Source: Thermoguttaceae bacterium
Lineage (GTDB): Bacteria; Planctomycetota; Planctomycetia; Pirellulales; Thermoguttaceae
Length of the DNA: 64,000 nt
Direction: 5' to 3'
NCBI GenBank assembly: GCA_017447865.1
Contig: JAFSMO010000099.1
Location: 1 to 64,000, forward strand
Part shown: positions 1 to 7,405 of the stretch, in pieces
Layout: every line of letters starts with the position of its first letter
Position numbering within the stretch: the stretch's first letter is position 1
Notes under the pieces: model-generated
The model's database searches: none
What the model was told of the DNA's origin: nothing
Seen by the model: only the letters and a program-made list of their open reading frames with translations
Made by a program: the position numbers and the translations under genes

Positions 1-207
1 GTGGCGGATCTCCGGCGGGATGAATTTCAGCGCGACCCACCGCTCGCCGATGGAGTCCCATGCCTTCCACACGACGCCCATGCCGCCTTTTCCCGCTTCC
101 TTTTCGAGACGGTACTTTCCGCATAGCGTCATGCCGGGCGTAAGGGCCTGAAGCTCAAAATCGCACTGGATCGTGCTTGCGTCATTGAGTGTATGGTCGT
201 TACTCAT
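1..207 (-). CDS. Serine/threonine protein kinase, N-terminal fragment (cut by left window edge)
   Basis: Only the first 69 residues lie in the window; the gene runs off the left edge. The reading frame is open from the ATG at 207 to base 1. Residues 39-47 read GKGGMGVVW, the glycine-rich ATP loop of Hanks-type kinases, and residues 58-61 read VALK, so Lys61 would be the ATP-anchoring lysine. Planctomycetes carry many such kinases, usually with a C-terminal membrane segment and sensor part, which cannot be seen here. The upstream 80 bases separate it from the lipid kinase gene on the same strand. The start is chosen as the only ATG shortly before the kinase fold. The family call is firm; substrate and signal are unknown. 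Confidence 0.85.
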   Translation of the reverse strand, partial: MSNDHTLNDASTIQCDFELQALTPGMTLCGKYRLEKEAGKGGMGVVWKAWDSIGERWVALKFIPPEIRH

Positions 208-288
208 CGGTAGAATCGGGGTCAAGCCCCAAACTGTTCACAGAAATGCGGACGAAAAGCCCAGCCTCAATAATTTCAAAATTTCGCT

Positions 289-1239
289 TTACCGGCAAAA
301 AATCGTCAGCCGGTTTTCCAGCAAGCGCACGTCCACGGGGAGATTTCCTCCCGGGTCGCCGTCGAGCTGGTACGGAACGACCGCCCCATCCCGCTGATTC
401 GGCGCGACCGAAAGCCGGAAGTTCTTGCCGGTCCTCATTCGGGCACGCCACCAAAACCGGTGCAAACCGCCAAGCTGGGCCAAAAAGCAAAGGAGCACGC
501 CGCTCCAGAGAGACCCGCCGCGCCAAAGCAGCGCGTTTAGCTGACCATCGTCCCCTTTTGCGCCCGGCGCCATGGGGATCCCCCAGCCGTAGTTGGGAAT
601 ATTGCAGACGAAAACCCACGGAACGTCGTAAAACTCGCCCGTCTCCGTGCCGGTTTCGTCCAGAAATTCGATCCGGACCTTCGGGAACCGGTACGACGCG
701 ATCGAGCGGAGGATCGGCTTCGTGTACGACCAATAATTAATGTGCGCCCCCTTCGGATTGCTCATCCGGGCGGCGTGTACCTGCGCGACGACTTCCGCGT
801 CGAAGCCGCAGCCGATCATCGCGAGGAAAAGGCGGCCGTTCGCCTGCGCGACGTCCATCGTCATGACTTTCCCGGCGAGGATCATCTGCGCGAATTTCTC
901 CGGGTTGAACGAGTATTTCAGGTGCTTGGCGAGCAGGTTCGCCGTCCCGCTGGGGAGCAGCGCGATCGGAACGCCCGGCTCCGTGCGATTCGTCAGTTCC
1001 GCGGCCGTTCCGTCCCCTCCGACGCCGATCAGGGCGCGCAGTTTTTCCGCCCGGTGGAGTTCATTGGCGCGGGACGCCACGACCGCCAGATCGGTCTGGA
1101 CCTCCACTTCCAGCCCCGCCTCCTGCAGCGTTTTAGCCAGCCGCTCGGCCCGCTCTTTGGACGAATGCCGCCCCGCTTTCGGGTTCAGCGAAAGGATGAC
1201 GTGATCACGGGAAACGGGAAGGGTCTGGATGTTGGGCAT
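289..1239 (-). CDS. Diacylglycerol kinase family lipid kinase
   Basis: A 316-residue protein with the DAGK catalytic domain over its N-terminal half. Visible motifs are NPKAGR (19-24), the nucleotide-binding GGDGT (74-78) and LPSGTANLLAKHL (95-107), all typical of the YegS/BmrU/DgkB family of soluble lipid kinases, which phosphorylate diacylglycerol or related lipids at the inner face of the membrane. The C-terminal half is the usual beta-rich domain. Length matches the family (about 290-330). There is no Shine-Dalgarno sequence before the ATG; the leader begins within a 128-bp dispersed repeat at 1255-1382. The exact lipid substrate cannot be told from sequence, and sphingosine-kinase-like activity cannot be excluded. 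Confidence 0.88.
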   Translation of the reverse strand: MPNIQTLPVSRDHVILSLNPKAGRHSSKERAERLAKTLQEAGLEVEVQTDLAVVASRANELHRAEKLRALIGVGGDGTAAELTNRTEPGVPIALLPSGTANLLAKHLKYSFNPEKFAQMILAGKVMTMDVAQANGRLFLAMIGCGFDAEVVAQVHAARMSNPKGAHINYWSYTKPILRSIASYRFPKVRIEFLDETGTETGEFYDVPWVFVCNIPNYGWGIPMAPGAKGDDGQLNALLWRGGSLWSGVLLCFLAQLGGLHRFWWRARMRTGKNFRLSVAPNQRDGAVVPYQLDGDPGGNLPVDVRLLENRLTIFCR

Positions 1240-1254
1240 AAAAAACCGGGAAAT

Positions 1255-1382
1255 GAGTGTTGAGAGTTGAGTGTTGAGTGTTGAGTTGAAAAAGCCTTCG
1301 GCTTTTTATGGGTCAAGCTCTTTCTGAAAGCAGCGTTACGCGCCAGCGTCAACTCCACTCTCAACACTCCACTCTCAACACT
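1255..1382 (+). repeat. Dispersed 128-bp hairpin element, copy 1
   Basis: Two outer arms built of degenerate GAGTGTT/GAGAGTT units are roughly complementary (left arm about 1255-1288, right arm about 1349-1382), enclosing a core with a terminator-like hairpin AAAAGCCTTCGGCTTTT at about 1289-1306. A homologous element in the opposite orientation lies at 8858-8983; the cores align well (shared TTTTTATGGGT, CTTTCTG, TTACGCG and CAGCGTCAACTCCAC). In copy 1 the arm unit is GTGTTGAG, in copy 2 GTGTGGAG, and the change is seen in both arms of each copy. It sits between the small RNA terminator and the lipid kinase start. Confidence 0.8.
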
Positions 1383-1385
1383 TTA

Positions 1386-1616
1386 AAAAAAAACCCAACG
1401 GCCAAGTTAGCAGGATTATTGGAGAGCCCGTAGGTTAAAGGCGGGTACCTGTGCTTCAATATCTTGTTGATGTGCGTTCTCTCGAGGAGTCACGCACAGA
1501 TACATTCTCTGAAGGCAATTAAACAGGCCCCTTACGAGCTCAGTATCGGCTCACCAATAGGTAGTTCCCGCACATTAGGCGTTGGGGTATTGTGTTAAGG
1601 GTTTCCCCTCAACTCT
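1386..1616 (-). ncRNA. Structured small RNA gene, about 230 nt (6S-like shape possible)
   Basis: No credible protein fits here, but the minus strand has a complete transcription unit: promoter TTGAAA-17 bp-TATACT, a likely start near 1616, and a run of nine T at 1385-1393. The RNA would fold strongly. A 5' hairpin has stem GUUGAGGG/CCCUUAAC closed by GAAA. The 5' segment CCCAACG can pair with CGUUGGG just before the T run, joining both ends. UAUUGGUGAGCC pairs with GGGCUCUCCAAUA. Further in, GGGGCCUGU pairs with ACAGGUACCC. The tip is UGUGCGU/ACGCACA. A long rod with paired ends resembles 6S RNA, but I do not see enough conserved 6S sequence to name it. RNase P, tmRNA and SRP RNA signatures are absent. 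Confidence 0.65.
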
Positions 1617-1622
1617 TTTCAA

Positions 1623-1651
1623 AGTATAACATAAGGGGCAAATTTTTTCAA
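1623..1651 (-). promoter_or_regulatory. Sigma-70-type promoter of the small RNA
   Basis: On the minus strand, -35 TTGAAA (1646-1651) and -10 TATACT (1623-1628) are 17 bp apart. Transcription would start near 1616. It is one of the best promoter matches in the window and points straight into the structured RNA. Confidence 0.75.
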
Positions 1652-1804
1652 GGGAGCTTCCCCCAAAAAAAGCCCATTTTGAGAAATTTTTAGGAAAAAA
1701 GTGTAAAAATGTCAGGATTGGGGAAAGTTTAAGGCCCTTTTTCGGTCCAAAATGATAAACTACAGAAAATTTTGAATCATTTTGGAAGAAAAATCGCCCT
1801 CGCT

Positions 1805-4800
1805 TCACTTCATTTCAATCGAGTACCGGATGACCGCGCCGAGGATCAGCAGGCAGTTCGCCCCAACCACGAGCCACGCGTAGATCAGCGAGCCGGAACC
1901 CGCGCCGTAACCGTGCAGGGCGCTCCCCATGACGTAGTTCACGCCGTACCACGCCATGATGATCGCGAACGCGCCGAGGACCGACCCGACCGCCAGCGTG
2001 AACTCGCCCAGCAGCCGCACGTACCGGCCGTGAAGGATCAGCAGGTAAACGAAAAGGGAAATGAGCGCCCAGACCTCCTTGCGGTCCCAGCTCCAGAATT
2101 TTCCCCACGAAACGTCCGCCCAGAGCCCACCCAGGATCGTCCCGATGACGAGCAGCAGCACGGCGGCCTGTATGCAGCGGTAGAGCAGTTCCGAAAGCGT
2201 CCGGCAAATCTCCGGCGGCGTGCGTTTTCCGGCCGCGTCCGTTCCGTACTTTCCGAAAATGTAGATCGCCAGCTCCCCGTTCGCCAGACCCCACGCGAGC
2301 ATCCCGGCGCCGTAACTCGCCACGATCGTGATCACGTGCACCGCCAGCCAGTAATTATCCCGCAAAATCGGCGCGAGATTCCGCAAATCCGGCTTGAAAA
2401 CGTCCGGGAAGGAAACCGAGATCCACGAGATCAGGAACACGACGAACGCCGCGGCGCAGGCGAAAAACGGGCGCTGGAACCGCTGACGCTCGACCCGGAC
2501 GCGGTCTTCTTCCGACCAATGGTTTTTCGCGACGTAAAGCCAGCTTCCCGCCAAAGGCGCGATCAGGAAAAGCGGGACCCACCACAGGAAAACGCCGAGC
2601 ATCAAAACCCCGGCAAGCCACTCGATCCAGGCGGAAAGGGAGGGCACGGCCGCACCGACCGCCAGCGCCGGAGTGAGCCGGATCGCGGTGTATCCCGCGC
2701 CGTTTCCGAGGCCGTAAAAGCCGAGCAGGAAGAAGATCGCCGCCGCCAGCAAAGCCCGCACGGACCAGCAGACCGCGCGGAAGGTTTTCCCCGCCGGCGT
2801 TTCGGAAGGGCCGACTTTGGCCGCGTTCCAACCGAGCGAAATCATCCGGGCGAACTGCACGCGGAACGTCAGGCAAATTCCCAAAACTCCGGCCGACCAC
2901 GCCACAAAAACGATCGTCTCGAACATGTTCGTCACCGGCGCGCGGTCCATGATCCACGAACGAAGCGCCAAGCCCGCCGTCGTGAACAAAATTCCAATAA
3001 AAAAGAGGCTGAAGCCGATCCCAAACGCCAGCGAGCCGAATGACTCAAAGACCCGCCGCGCTTCAGCTTCTGCGGCTTCGTCGGCCGATTTGACTCTCCG
3101 CGAAAGGATCTGAAAAACGCACGACGCGCCGAGGATCAGCGTCGCGGCAAACGGGAAGATCCACGCGAACGTGAACGGGCGCAGGCGCAAGTACCACTCC
3201 TCCAGCTTCATTTTGAACGGGCTGGCCGGGTACTGCGTGTTCGCGAGCGCCTCGACGTCCAGCTCGCCTTCCGGCAGAACGTGCGCCCGGACTTCTTCCA
3301 GTTTCCCAGCGGCATTTCGGAGCGCCGACGCAAAAATTTGGCTGGTCTCCTCGAACGTTCTCGCGTCGTTTTTCTTCCACGCCTCCACCATCTCCTTGAA
3401 CGCGGCACGTGCCGTGACCATTTCCAGACGCGCCTCCTCCGGCCAATCTGCCGAAAAACAGTTTCCGCGATCTCCGAAGAGGAGCGCGTTGAGGCTCAGC
3501 CACGGCTGGAAATTCAGCGAGAATTGCTTCGTGAAAACCTGAACCGACTCCGTGCGGTTCCGATCGAGCGGCCCCGCTTCCACGGTCGGGAGGATCCCCG
3601 GCGCGAGGTCTTCATCGAAAAGCGCGTACTGGAGCGATGCCGTGCAGAGCGCGAAATTCCGAAGCGAAACGCGGCTCACGACCAGCATCGAGTACCAGTC
3701 CGCGTCCGGTTTGCCGAGTTTTTCCGGAAGTTTTCCCCGGGCCGAGGCGCACAGTGCGTCGAACGGCGCGAGTAACGCCTCCGACCGTTTCCGAAGATCC
3801 GTGAGCCGGCTCGAAAGCAGGACCAGCACGGCTTCCGGGTCCAACGTGGAATTAAGCGTCAGCGCGTCCTGCACCCCCTCAAAAGCCCGCGTGACGTCCT
3901 GGGCGGCCTTGAAAAACGCGAATTCCGGCGAGTCCGGTCCCATGCAGGAAAGCAGAAAATCCCACTGCGGCGGGGAGATTTTGCCCTCCAGGATCGCCTG
4001 GTTCAACGTCACCCCCGGCGAAACGGTCCGCCAGCCGGAAGCCATTTTCTGGAAAAGAGCCGGATCACGTTCAAGGAAAATCGTCAGAAGCTGAACGTCG
4101 AGCGGCTGCGCGGGCCCCATCATGGCGTGGCCGCGGCCGAACCAGCAGTTGGCCAGTTGGGTGAAATCCGCGTAGAACCGCTCCCCCAGCGGCACGGAGT
4201 TCAGGAGCTGGCCGTCCACCCAGTAGCAGTAAAACTGGACCGCCATTTGAAGCCGATTCAGTTCCCTCGCGGCCTCTTCGGAAACGGTCTTTTTCACCAG
4301 AGCGTCCCGAATATTCGCGTCCTTTTCCTGCATCGCGGTCAAAAGGTCAAGCGGCGCGGCAAAAACCATGGGCGTTTCCCCCTCCGGAGCGGTCGGAAGG
4401 CCCAAAAGTTTACGCAGTTCCACGCTTTCCAGACGCAAAAACGGGACGTGCTTCCAGAGTTTCGCGTCGCGTTTCAGCGAGACGAAAAGCTCGTGCGGGG
4501 TGAAACGCCGGTCTGGCCGGTCCGGAACTTTCAGCTCGTCGTGGATCCGCGCGAGTTCCTCGGCCGAAATCTTTTCCATCGCCGCCCCACGCAGGGAAAT
4601 TCGCGGCTCGTACTCGCCGCAAAGCATGAAAATCAGGTTTTGCTCGACGTACGAAACGGAAACGGTCTGACCCATGTAGTCCACGTACGCGGAATCGTTC
4701 ACAGCCGAAACCCCGGCATCCTGCGGCTTCTGCACCCCGGCGGAACCGATCGCCCGGGCCGGGTTGAACGTCAGACGAAGCCACGTGACGTAACGGCGTT

Positions 4801-5371
4801 CCAGCTCGTCCAGTTTCCCGCGGAGTTTTCCGCTTTCTTTCGCCAAAAGCTGCGCCCGCTCAAACTCGGGCCCGGAAGCGGCTCCTTCCGTGCGCGCTTT
4901 CGTCACGAACGCCTCCGCCTCTTCGAGTTTCTGGAGCAAACGGGAGAGTTTTTCGTTAAAATCCTTCGAATTGTAAAGCCGGGAAACGTCCGCGGGAGAA
5001 ACCGCCGTGAGCCGCTCGCCCGCCTCGTTCAGGAGGGGAAGCCCCATCCACTCGCGCAAGGCCACGTCGGTCAGCGGGATGAACGCGATTTCCGCCCAGC
5101 GTTCCGGCTCGGCCAGCCACGTGAAATAAAGCTCCGCGGCGGTAAATTTCCGTTTTTTGCCGTCTTCCAGAACGATCCGCGGCGCGTCCCTCCCGCAAAT
5201 CAGCCGCACGTTCGAGCGGGCGAAAGCGTCCAGCGGCATGATCCGCCCGTCCCGGCAAACGGGAAGTTCCGTCCACGCACGCCAGTCCATCGCGCGGCCC
5301 GGCGAGCCGTTCAGGAAAAACGCCCAGATCAGGAACGAAACGAAAACGAAAACGAAACGACGGGGTTTCAT
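1805..5371 (-). CDS. ccsA: Cytochrome c biogenesis protein CcsA, extended planctomycete form
   Basis: A 1188-residue membrane protein. The C-terminal third (about 740-1188) is rich in membrane helices and carries the tryptophan-rich haem-handling motif WGKFWSWDRKEVW near residue 1094, the hallmark of CcsA/CcmC proteins that present haem to apocytochrome c outside the membrane. It should work with the ResB protein encoded at 9012-10289 (system II). The N-terminus has a signal-type segment (FVFVFVSFLIWAFFL) followed by about 700 extra-cytoplasmic residues absent from ordinary CcsA. These hold two related modules, each with FT..EL..(S/W)L......W and ending LR..(M/L)GLP, at about residues 70-115 and 290-330. 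The ATG at 5371 has GAGGT upstream and a good promoter at 5413-5440. Confidence 0.88.
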   Translation of the reverse strand: MKPRRFVFVFVSFLIWAFFLNGSPGRAMDWRAWTELPVCRDGRIMPLDAFARSNVRLICGRDAPRIVLEDGKKRKFTAAELYFTWLAEPERWAEIAFIPLTDVALREWMGLPLLNEAGERLTAVSPADVSRLYNSKDFNEKLSRLLQKLEEAEAFVTKARTEGAASGPEFERAQLLAKESGKLRGKLDELERRYVTWLRLTFNPARAIGSAGVQKPQDAGVSAVNDSAYVDYMGQTVSVSYVEQNLIFMLCGEYEPRISLRGAAMEKISAEELARIHDELKVPDRPDRRFTPHELFVSLKRDAKLWKHVPFLRLESVELRKLLGLPTAPEGETPMVFAAPLDLLTAMQEKDANIRDALVKKTVSEEAARELNRLQMAVQFYCYWVDGQLLNSVPLGERFYADFTQLANCWFGRGHAMMGPAQPLDVQLLTIFLERDPALFQKMASGWRTVSPGVTLNQAILEGKISPPQWDFLLSCMGPDSPEFAFFKAAQDVTRAFEGVQDALTLNSTLDPEAVLVLLSSRLTDLRKRSEALLAPFDALCASARGKLPEKLGKPDADWYSMLVVSRVSLRNFALCTASLQYALFDEDLAPGILPTVEAGPLDRNRTESVQVFTKQFSLNFQPWLSLNALLFGDRGNCFSADWPEEARLEMVTARAAFKEMVEAWKKNDARTFEETSQIFASALRNAAGKLEEVRAHVLPEGELDVEALANTQYPASPFKMKLEEWYLRLRPFTFAWIFPFAATLILGASCVFQILSRRVKSADEAAEAEARRVFESFGSLAFGIGFSLFFIGILFTTAGLALRSWIMDRAPVTNMFETIVFVAWSAGVLGICLTFRVQFARMISLGWNAAKVGPSETPAGKTFRAVCWSVRALLAAAIFFLLGFYGLGNGAGYTAIRLTPALAVGAAVPSLSAWIEWLAGVLMLGVFLWWVPLFLIAPLAGSWLYVAKNHWSEEDRVRVERQRFQRPFFACAAAFVVFLISWISVSFPDVFKPDLRNLAPILRDNYWLAVHVITIVASYGAGMLAWGLANGELAIYIFGKYGTDAAGKRTPPEICRTLSELLYRCIQAAVLLLVIGTILGGLWADVSWGKFWSWDRKEVWALISLFVYLLILHGRYVRLLGEFTLAVGSVLGAFAIIMAWYGVNYVMGSALHGYGAGSGSLIYAWLVVGANCLLILGAVIRYSIEMK

Positions 5372-5412
5372 CGGGGTTTACCTCACTAAAAAACGAAAAA
5401 GTCTCTTGCATT

Positions 5413-5440
5413 AGTCTAGCACAAATTCCGCGAAATTCAA
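5413..5440 (-). promoter_or_regulatory. Promoter upstream of ccsA
   Basis: Minus strand -35 TTGAAT (5435-5440), 16-bp spacer, -10 TAGACT (5413-5418) preceded by TGTGC like several other promoters here. It lies about 42 bp before the ccsA start codon. Confidence 0.6.
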
Positions 5441-5633
5441 CCCCCCGCCACGAAAATTTTGCGAGGAGGCACGGTCCAAACCTAAAATTAAAGCGCGGCT
5501 GAATTCTGGAACAGCTCAAACTTTCCCCACTCCGGCTTTTCACTTTGACTCTCCGTCTAAAATAAAACCGTAGTGAGGCGCTTGCCGCGTGGACGAGCGC
5601 CGCCGAAACTTCATTTCAGAAAGAGAGGATTTC

Positions 5634-6608
5634 ATGAAAAAGTACGGAATTTTACTCCTGACCATCGTCTGCCTGACCGCAACGCTCACGTGGGTTTCCG
5701 CGGCGGAAACGGGGGCTCCGGCTCCGTCTCCTGCACCAGCCGTCACACCGTCCCCTGCGCCGATGGTTGAAAACGGCAAACCTGAAACCATGATTCAGAA
5801 AGCGGAGAACGCCCTTGAGAAAACGGAAGAAAAAATCAAGGACGCCGCCGAAAAGGTGAAGGAAAAAGCAGAAGAAATCATTGAGGGCGAAAAAGCGGAA
5901 CCGGTAAAGGCCGAAGAAGAAATCAAACCGGAAGAACCGGCCGGGATGGAAGAAGGCGCCGAGGAAAAGGCTGAAGAAAAAGCCGATGAAAAAGCGGAAG
6001 AAAACGAAGAGGAAAACGACGCAGAAGACTCCGAAGACGCTCCGTCTGATGAAGAAGAGATCATCGTCGCGGAAGAAACCATGGACGCTCCTGAAATCAT
6101 GCCGGAGGATGCGCTTATACGCGCCTGCATACTTCACTGGCTTTGCCATCTGGGTCAGCACGCCCACTGCTGGGGGCCGAGCTGCTTCTTCGGTCACTCG
6201 GACGCTTCCTCGCCAATTCGCCGGGAAAAATCCATTGAGGAAATGCTTCCGAATTACTGCATCGGCGTTTTGACTTCACCGGTTCCGGAAGCGCTCGGCA
6301 CGCACTTCGGTCTGCGTCCATACGAGGGACTTTGGGTCGAACACGTAATTCCCGGGTCTCCTGCAGCCGAAGCGGGGATCCGGCGCGGTGACATTTTGCT
6401 CCGGGCGATCATCCACGACGAAGAAAATGGGGAGAAAATCAAAAAAGTTTTTTGGCTCAACCACCCCGTTCTGCTCATGGATCTGGTGGAACAAATCGGG
6501 CCTGAAGAGATTGAGCTCACGACCATTTGCAGCGGAAAGGAACAGAAAATCAATCTGAAACCAACCGAAAGAAAAGATCTGATGGAAAAAGCCGGGCTTT
6601 GCAAATGA
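5634..6608 (+). CDS. Secreted PDZ-domain protein with long acidic Glu/Lys/Ala linker
   Basis: A 324-residue exported protein. A signal peptide (residues 1-22, ending near WVSA-AET) is followed by a Pro/Ala stretch, then about 110 residues dominated by Glu, Lys and Ala that should be an extended charged helix or disordered linker. The C-terminal 110 residues form a PDZ-like domain with GLWVEHVIPGSPAAEAGIRR and GDILL, the carboxylate-binding and hydrophobic features of PDZ folds in HtrA-type proteins. No protease domain is present. A Cys/His-rich stretch (CILHWLCHLGQHAHCW) sits between linker and PDZ. Start ATG 5634 is chosen because AGAGAGGA precedes it and the signal peptide begins there; an upstream in-frame start would spoil the signal. 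Role unknown, probably periplasmic protein binding. Confidence 0.8.
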   Translation: MKKYGILLLTIVCLTATLTWVSAAETGAPAPSPAPAVTPSPAPMVENGKPETMIQKAENALEKTEEKIKDAAEKVKEKAEEIIEGEKAEPVKAEEEIKPEEPAGMEEGAEEKAEEKADEKAEENEEENDAEDSEDAPSDEEEIIVAEETMDAPEIMPEDALIRACILHWLCHLGQHAHCWGPSCFFGHSDASSPIRREKSIEEMLPNYCIGVLTSPVPEALGTHFGLRPYEGLWVEHVIPGSPAAEAGIRRGDILLRAIIHDEENGEKIKKVFWLNHPVLLMDLVEQIGPEEIELTTICSGKEQKINLKPTERKDLMEKAGLCK

Positions 6609-6616
6609 TCGAAAAA

Positions 6617-6653
6617 AAACGGAGGCGGCGCGTCGTGTACCGTCTCCGTTTTT
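6617..6653. terminator. Bidirectional terminator between convergent genes
   Basis: Stem AAAACGGAGGCGG (6617-6629) pairs with CCGTCTCCGTTTT (6640-6652) with one mismatch, flanked by A and T runs on either side, so it can stop transcription from both the PDZ gene and the acetyltransferase gene. Confidence 0.75.
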
Positions 6654-6695
6654 CATGTTCTTATTTTTGACGTTAAATTCGGCCAGATTCCAGAA

Positions 6696-7193
6696 TCAGT
6701 TCATCACCAGTTCCGTCGGCAAAACGCGAGCTTTGTGTTTGTACTGCATGACGTAAGAATCTTCGGTCATTTCCTGGTTGGCGCGTTTGATCGAGATCGC
6801 TTTGAACCCCAAAGAGCGGAAGAAAAGCTGGGCGGGAAGATTGGACTCGCGAACGGAAAGCCTAAGTTCACGGCGTGTTCCATGAACCAGGCTGCAGGCC
6901 AGCCGCGCGACCATCTGGGAGGCCACCCCTTTGCGGCGGAACTGCGGGAGCACCGCGATGTTTGAAATGTCGATCGACTTTTCCTGCGCCTCATAAATCA
7001 GGTAGCCGATCAGGTGGGACTGATATTCAACCACGATTCCAACGCAGTTGGAGTGCATCAGAATGTTCGCGAATTCCATCGGTCCCCACGGGTTTTCACT
7101 GCATTTTTGCTCCAGATCGTAAACGGCGTCCAAATCTCTTTCGGTCAGCCAGCGCACTTGGACTTTCAGCAATTCAACATTCGAATTGGTCAT
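6696..7193 (-). CDS. GNAT-family N-acetyltransferase, RimI-like
   Basis: A 165-residue GNAT protein. Residues about 10-35 (LTERDLDAVYDLEQ, then ENPWGPMEF) match the substrate-side start of RimI-type ribosomal-protein alanine acetyltransferases. The acetyl-CoA site is visible as IAVLPQFRRKGVASQMV (motif A, R/Q-x-x-G-x-A) followed by LRLSVRESNLPAQLFFRSLGF (motif B). RimI proteins acetylate N-termini of ribosomal and other proteins. The start ATG at 7193 is preceded by AGAGAGGAAT; an in-frame upstream start at 7307 would lie over the promoter and is rejected. It is about 15-20 residues longer than E. coli RimI. Exact substrate unknown. Confidence 0.8.
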   Translation of the reverse strand: MTNSNVELLKVQVRWLTERDLDAVYDLEQKCSENPWGPMEFANILMHSNCVGIVVEYQSHLIGYLIYEAQEKSIDISNIAVLPQFRRKGVASQMVARLACSLVHGTRRELRLSVRESNLPAQLFFRSLGFKAISIKRANQEMTEDSYVMQYKHKARVLPTELVMN

Positions 7194-7253
7194 TCTATTC
7201 CTCTCTCTTCTTCGGATTTCCTGGCGGGTTTCTTTCCTCCAATCAATAATAGA

Positions 7254-7282
7254 ATCATAGTCAATTTTGGAATTTGGCGCAA
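7254..7282 (-). promoter_or_regulatory. Putative promoter of the acetyltransferase gene
   Basis: Minus strand -35 TTGCGC (7277-7282), 17-bp spacer, -10 TATGAT (7254-7259). It ends about 60 bp before the chosen start codon. Confidence 0.5.
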
Positions 7283-7405
7283 GAGGAAATTTTAAAAAAA
7301 TTTCCACCGAAAAAAAGTTCCGGGGGGTGGTTTTTCTTTTTAAATAGAGTAAAATGAAAGAAAAAGATTTTCTCAGGCCCCAAAAGAAAGGTTTAAAGGA
7401 ACCCC

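Noticed and set aside
1255..1382. Tandem units in the repeat arms as a CRISPR-like array
   Set aside because: Units are short, contiguous without spacers, and no cas genes are present.
4127..5389. 420-residue plus-strand frame across ccsA
   Set aside because: Antisense shadow of ccsA with Arg/Pro-rich composition and no family features.
7194..7307. Longer N-terminus for the RimI-like protein
   Set aside because: It would place coding sequence over the promoter and has no Shine-Dalgarno, while ATG 7193 has a good one.
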